A stretch of 36,420 nucleotides of DNA from NCBI GenBank assembly GCA_028278645.1, contig JANQDZ010000054.1, positions 1-36,420 of the forward strand, read 5' to 3'. Every line of letters begins with the position of its first letter. Position 1 is the first letter of the stretch. A program made the position numbers and the translations under genes. The notes beneath the pieces are model-generated. The model had not been told where the DNA came from and did not search any database. It worked only from the letters and a program-made list of their open reading frames with translations. The DNA comes from Longimicrobiales bacterium. GTDB taxonomy: Bacteria; Gemmatimonadota; Gemmatimonadetes; Longimicrobiales; Gaopeijiaceae. Of this stretch, positions 33,351 to 36,420 are shown in pieces.

Positions 33351-36284
33351 ATGTCCAACGCCACCCAAGTGGTGGCGATGGCTGGGCTTGTTATTGCCTC
33401 CTTCCCAGGCGGATTTCCCCAAGAGCTCGCTGGTTTGCGCGGACGCGTTCTCCCCGCGCCCGTCCCTTCGGAGGCCCAGGTCTTCGGGGCCGGGGGATTG
33501 GTCGCCCTCCTGTTCTTTCTTTTGGGAGCTGCGGGGACCTACTTGGCCCAGAGGACCAAAAAGAAAACCCCATCGGGTCAGACGCGGGGATCGGAAAACC
33601 CAGGCACGGCCGACCTTCAACAATACCTCGATGTGGTGGAGGTAATCCTGGTTGCTCTGGACCAGGATGGTAGGGTCGAGCACCTGAACCGAAGGGGTTG
33701 CGAACTCCTGGGATGGTCCGAAAAGGAGGTCATCGGGAAATCCTGGTTTGACACCTTCATCCCGGAAACTGACCGAGAACATATCCGTACCGGATTCCAC
33801 CAACTCATCGCCGGCGAGAACGAGGCGATGGAATATTTCGAGAACGATGTCCTCCCCCGGGATGGAGGGGCCAGGACGGTCGCCTGGCACAACACACTCC
33901 TCCGTGACGCCTCCGGGCGAGTGGTAGGCACCCTGAGCGCCGGCCAGGACGTTACCGAGTGGAAACTCGCCGAGGCCGCATTGCGGGAATCCGAGGAGAC
34001 CTCCCGCGCCCTCTTCGAGGATGCTCCTTTACCGATCCTGGAGGCGGACTTCTCCGAGGTGGCAGACCGTTTCCTGGACCTTCGGCAACAAAGGGTGGTC
34101 GACCTGGATGCCCATTTTGAGGCCAACCCTGAGGCCCTGGAGGAACTAGCTAGCCGGATACGGATTCTCCGTTGGAACAGAGCCTATCAAGATACCTTGG
34201 GAGGCGAGGATTCGAAGGACGGTGAAGGCCGCCTATCTGTGGAAGCCTCAGAAGCGATAAAGAAGCTGGTGGTAGCCTTGTGGCAAGGCGAAACCTCCTT
34301 TTCCGTGGATGGGCTTCCCCACCCATCCGATAAACGGAGTCGGCTTCTTTTTGACGTGAGGTTCAAGGTACTCCCCGGATACGAAAAAAACCTTGGGAGG
34401 GTCCTCGCGGCGGGCCAGGAGGTTTCGAGGCAGCGATCCGCGGCCCAGGCTCTGGTTGAATCCGAGGCCCGGTTCCGGAGTGTTTTTGAAGCTAGCCCTC
34501 TGGGTATCCTCCTGGTCGATCCAGATGAAGGGATCACCTCGGTGAACCCGGCTGCGGAAGACATACTGGGTTATCCGAGGGAAGAGTTGACAGGCCGGTT
34601 CCCGTCGGAGATCACCCACCCGGAGGACCAGGAACCCAGCAGGACGCTCTCCCGAAAGATGCTCACGGGTGAAGGAGAAGGATTCAGCCTGGAGAAGAGG
34701 TTCCAGAGGAGGGACGGCACATTCGTCCCTTGTCGACTGTCTACCCAGCCGATCCACGGACCGAACGGTGAGCTGGTAGCCGGTTTGGGGATAATCGCGG
34801 ACGTAACCAAGCTCAAAACGTCGGAAGCCGCGTTGGCCAAGTCCGAACGTCGCTTCCGAAACCTCGTTGAGACCTCCCAAGACCTGATTTGGCAATGTGA
34901 CCTCGAGGGGCGCCTCCGGTATTTAAACCCGGCCTGGGAGGAAACCCACGGACTGGCTGCCGAAGAGTTGTTGGGTAAGAAACTCCAAGACCTGGCCAAG
35001 CCCTCATTACAGGCCAGGGACGCCGGAATGTTAGACGTGGTGTTCTCCGGACTGGCCGTGAGGGGCCACAGGACAGAACATACCGGGAAGGATGGAAAAA
35101 CCATCCACCTACTGATGAATGCCCTTCCGATGCGGGGGCGGGATAACTCCCCTGTAGGGGCCCAAGGGGCGGCCTACGACCTCACCGACCTCATCCTCAC
35201 CGAGGAAGCCTTACGGTCCAGCGAGGCACGATTTCGGGCCACCTTCGAACAAGCCGCTGTCGGGGTGACTCACCTTTCCCAGGAAGGGAGGCTGCTCCGG
35301 GTCAACAAAAAACTCGCTGAGATTTTAGGGTACGCAACAGAAGAGCTCACTGGGACGCTCCTGGCGGATGTGATCCACTCTGAAGACTCCGACGCCCTAT
35401 TGGATCTCTTGGGCGGCATATGGAACGGGACCATTCGGGCCGGATCCCTTGAAGGCCGGTTCGTGCGCAGGGACGGCACGCTTGGTTGGTTGAGCTTCAC
35501 TTCCACCCTGGCCAGGGACCAGGCCGGAGGCCCCGGTTACGAGATTGCCGTGATCGAAGACATCAGCCAGCGGAAGGCGGGCGAAGAGGAGTTGAAAGAA
35601 TCCCGCCGGAGACTGCAGAACCTGGCCGCACGTATGGAGGAGGCGAGGGAGAATGAGCGGGCGGGAATCGCGAGGGAACTTCACGACGAGCTGGGCCAAA
35701 ACCTCACCGCCCTTCGGATGGACCTGGTGTCCCTGACCCAGGCCATGGACCGGGACCGACGGAGCTACACAGAAGACCTCCACGGCCTGGTCGGAATGGT
35801 GGACGAAAGCATCGCCTCGGTCCAGAGCATGTCCGCGAGGCTCCGGACACCGATTCTGGACGTATTGGGGCTACGGGCGGCGGTGGAATGGCAGGTAGAA
35901 GAATTTACACGCCGGAGCGGGATTCGGTGCCACGCCGAGATCACCTCCGATTTCTCCTGGGCCTCCGACCGGATCACCACCGCAACGTTCCGCATCCTCC
36001 AGGAGGCCCTCACCAATGTCGCCCGGCACGCCCAGGCTCAGAACGTGGCCATCCGGCTCGTGGGCCGGGCGGACAGGGGCCTCCTATTGGAAGTCGAAGA
36101 TGATGGTATCGGTGTGCCGGCCGCGGCCCTCTCCTCCCACGAGTCCCTCGGTCTCATCGGGATGAGGGAAAGAGCCGAGGGGTTGTCAGGAACGCTGGAG
36201 ATCGAGGCTTTGACAAAGGGTGGTACCCGGATCAGACTGCAACTACCTGAGCGGGCGGACAACGGCGAGGAGGCGAGTTTATGA
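33351..36284 (+). CDS. Membrane-anchored multi-PAS sensor kinase (HisKA_3)
   Basis: Encodes 977 residues from ATG 33351. Hydrophobic segments at 6-20 and 45-66 with a short loop between anchor it in the membrane, with almost no periplasmic sensor. The cytoplasmic part has PAS (about 92-205), an atypical PAS region (about 215-362) with ADFSEVADRFLDLR and RWNRAYQDTL, further PAS (372-490, 500-620, 630-755), HisKA_3 with His778 (ARELHDELGQNLTALR) and ATPase near the C-terminus (LGLIGMRERAEGL). The class predicts a NarL partner; the next gene is not one, so the regulators at 14884 or 32269 are candidates. The next ATG overlaps the stop by 4 bases. The true start is uncertain because the frame is open upstream. 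Confidence 0.9.
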   Translation: MSNATQVVAMAGLVIASFPGGFPQELAGLRGRVLPAPVPSEAQVFGAGGLVALLFFLLGAAGTYLAQRTKKKTPSGQTRGSENPGTADLQQYLDVVEVILVALDQDGRVEHLNRRGCELLGWSEKEVIGKSWFDTFIPETDREHIRTGFHQLIAGENEAMEYFENDVLPRDGGARTVAWHNTLLRDASGRVVGTLSAGQDVTEWKLAEAALRESEETSRALFEDAPLPILEADFSEVADRFLDLRQQRVVDLDAHFEANPEALEELASRIRILRWNRAYQDTLGGEDSKDGEGRLSVEASEAIKKLVVALWQGETSFSVDGLPHPSDKRSRLLFDVRFKVLPGYEKNLGRVLAAGQEVSRQRSAAQALVESEARFRSVFEASPLGILLVDPDEGITSVNPAAEDILGYPREELTGRFPSEITHPEDQEPSRTLSRKMLTGEGEGFSLEKRFQRRDGTFVPCRLSTQPIHGPNGELVAGLGIIADVTKLKTSEAALAKSERRFRNLVETSQDLIWQCDLEGRLRYLNPAWEETHGLAAEELLGKKLQDLAKPSLQARDAGMLDVVFSGLAVRGHRTEHTGKDGKTIHLLMNALPMRGRDNSPVGAQGAAYDLTDLILTEEALRSSEARFRATFEQAAVGVTHLSQEGRLLRVNKKLAEILGYATEELTGTLLADVIHSEDSDALLDLLGGIWNGTIRAGSLEGRFVRRDGTLGWLSFTSTLARDQAGGPGYEIAVIEDISQRKAGEEELKESRRRLQNLAARMEEARENERAGIARELHDELGQNLTALRMDLVSLTQAMDRDRRSYTEDLHGLVGMVDESIASVQSMSARLRTPILDVLGLRAAVEWQVEEFTRRSGIRCHAEITSDFSWASDRITTATFRILQEALTNVARHAQAQNVAIRLVGRADRGLLLEVEDDGIGVPAAALSSHESLGLIGMRERAEGLSGTLEIEALTKGGTRIRLQLPERADNGEEASL

Positions 36285-36420
36285 CCCTCGGCCATCGGAC
36301 CTCTCGGTGGTTGGGGTCCCTGTCCACCCGTATCACGGTGGTGATACTGGGCTTGATCACCGTTTTTTCCCTCACCACGATGGCTTTCTCCTACTTTCTG
36401 ACGACGTCCTGGTTGGAAAC
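36281..36420 (+). CDS. Membrane protein, N-terminal fragment (runs off the window)
   Basis: 46 complete codons are visible. A short basic start, MTLGHRTSRWLGSL, is followed by a hydrophobic helix (about 17-41). The ATG overlaps the preceding kinase stop by 4 bases (ATGA), so it is co-translated. The layout fits another membrane sensor kinase or a chemoreceptor-like protein, but nothing beyond the first helix can be seen. Confidence 0.7.
   Translation, partial: MTLGHRTSRWLGSLSTRITVVILGLITVFSLTTMAFSYFLTTSWLE

Overview
The window is G+C-rich bacterial DNA from a Gram-negative organism: it encodes signal-peptide-bearing, beta-rich envelope proteins, including a PorV/PorQ (UPF0164)-type outer-membrane protein, and a very dense set of PAS-type histidine kinases. 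The mix fits Gemmatimonadota-, Acidobacteriota- or FCB-like lineages, but nothing here fixes the phylum. No rRNA, tRNA or CRISPR array was recognised.

Layout. (1) 1-130: the edge of an insertion sequence: the first 12 codons of a transposase on the minus strand, an 18-bp perfect palindrome and tandem 25-mers. (2) 263-6040, minus strand: a small glycan/lipid cluster. A fused 2-oxo-acid dehydrogenase E1 (alpha+beta) overlaps a gene that joins a lipoyl domain, an E1/E3-binding (PSBD) domain and a NeuD/PglD-type left-handed beta-helix acyltransferase. A GT4 glycosyltransferase and a CDP-alcohol phosphotransferase follow. The fusion suggests an acyl-transfer line in which a lipoyl arm, rather than acyl-CoA, delivers the acyl group to a sugar. 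This is the best candidate for an undescribed system. (3) 6795-11595, minus strand: an envelope operon: beta-barrel-like protein, secreted protein interrupted by a -1 frameshift at an A6 run, PorV-like protein, VanZ-like gene broken by one extra base, and a secreted protein built from three glycine-loop repeats. (4) 11580-14782: a 125-bp sequence (promoter, ribosome site and first codons of the barrel gene) occurs twice with 3 mismatches, flanking a decayed zinc-ribbon gene (four in-frame stops) and two UDP-HexNAc genes (wbpA-like dehydrogenase, wbpP-like epimerase).

(5) 14884-36420, plus strand: at least 13 co-directional signalling genes, mostly overlapping or separated by a few bases: two NarL-type regulators, four stand-alone receivers (one with a zinc-ribbon tail), two REC-HD-GYP c-di-GMP phosphodiesterases, two hybrid kinases (one ending REC-REC-HPt), a PAS/GAF kinase, two HisKA_3 kinases, and the start of a further membrane protein. 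An intrinsic terminator at 32994-33045 divides the array. No GGDEF cyclase is present.

How it may work together: the array looks like a multi-input phosphorelay with c-di-GMP breakdown and NarL-type transcription as outputs, placed beside surface-polysaccharide and outer-membrane genes that are plausible targets. That link is inferred from position only.
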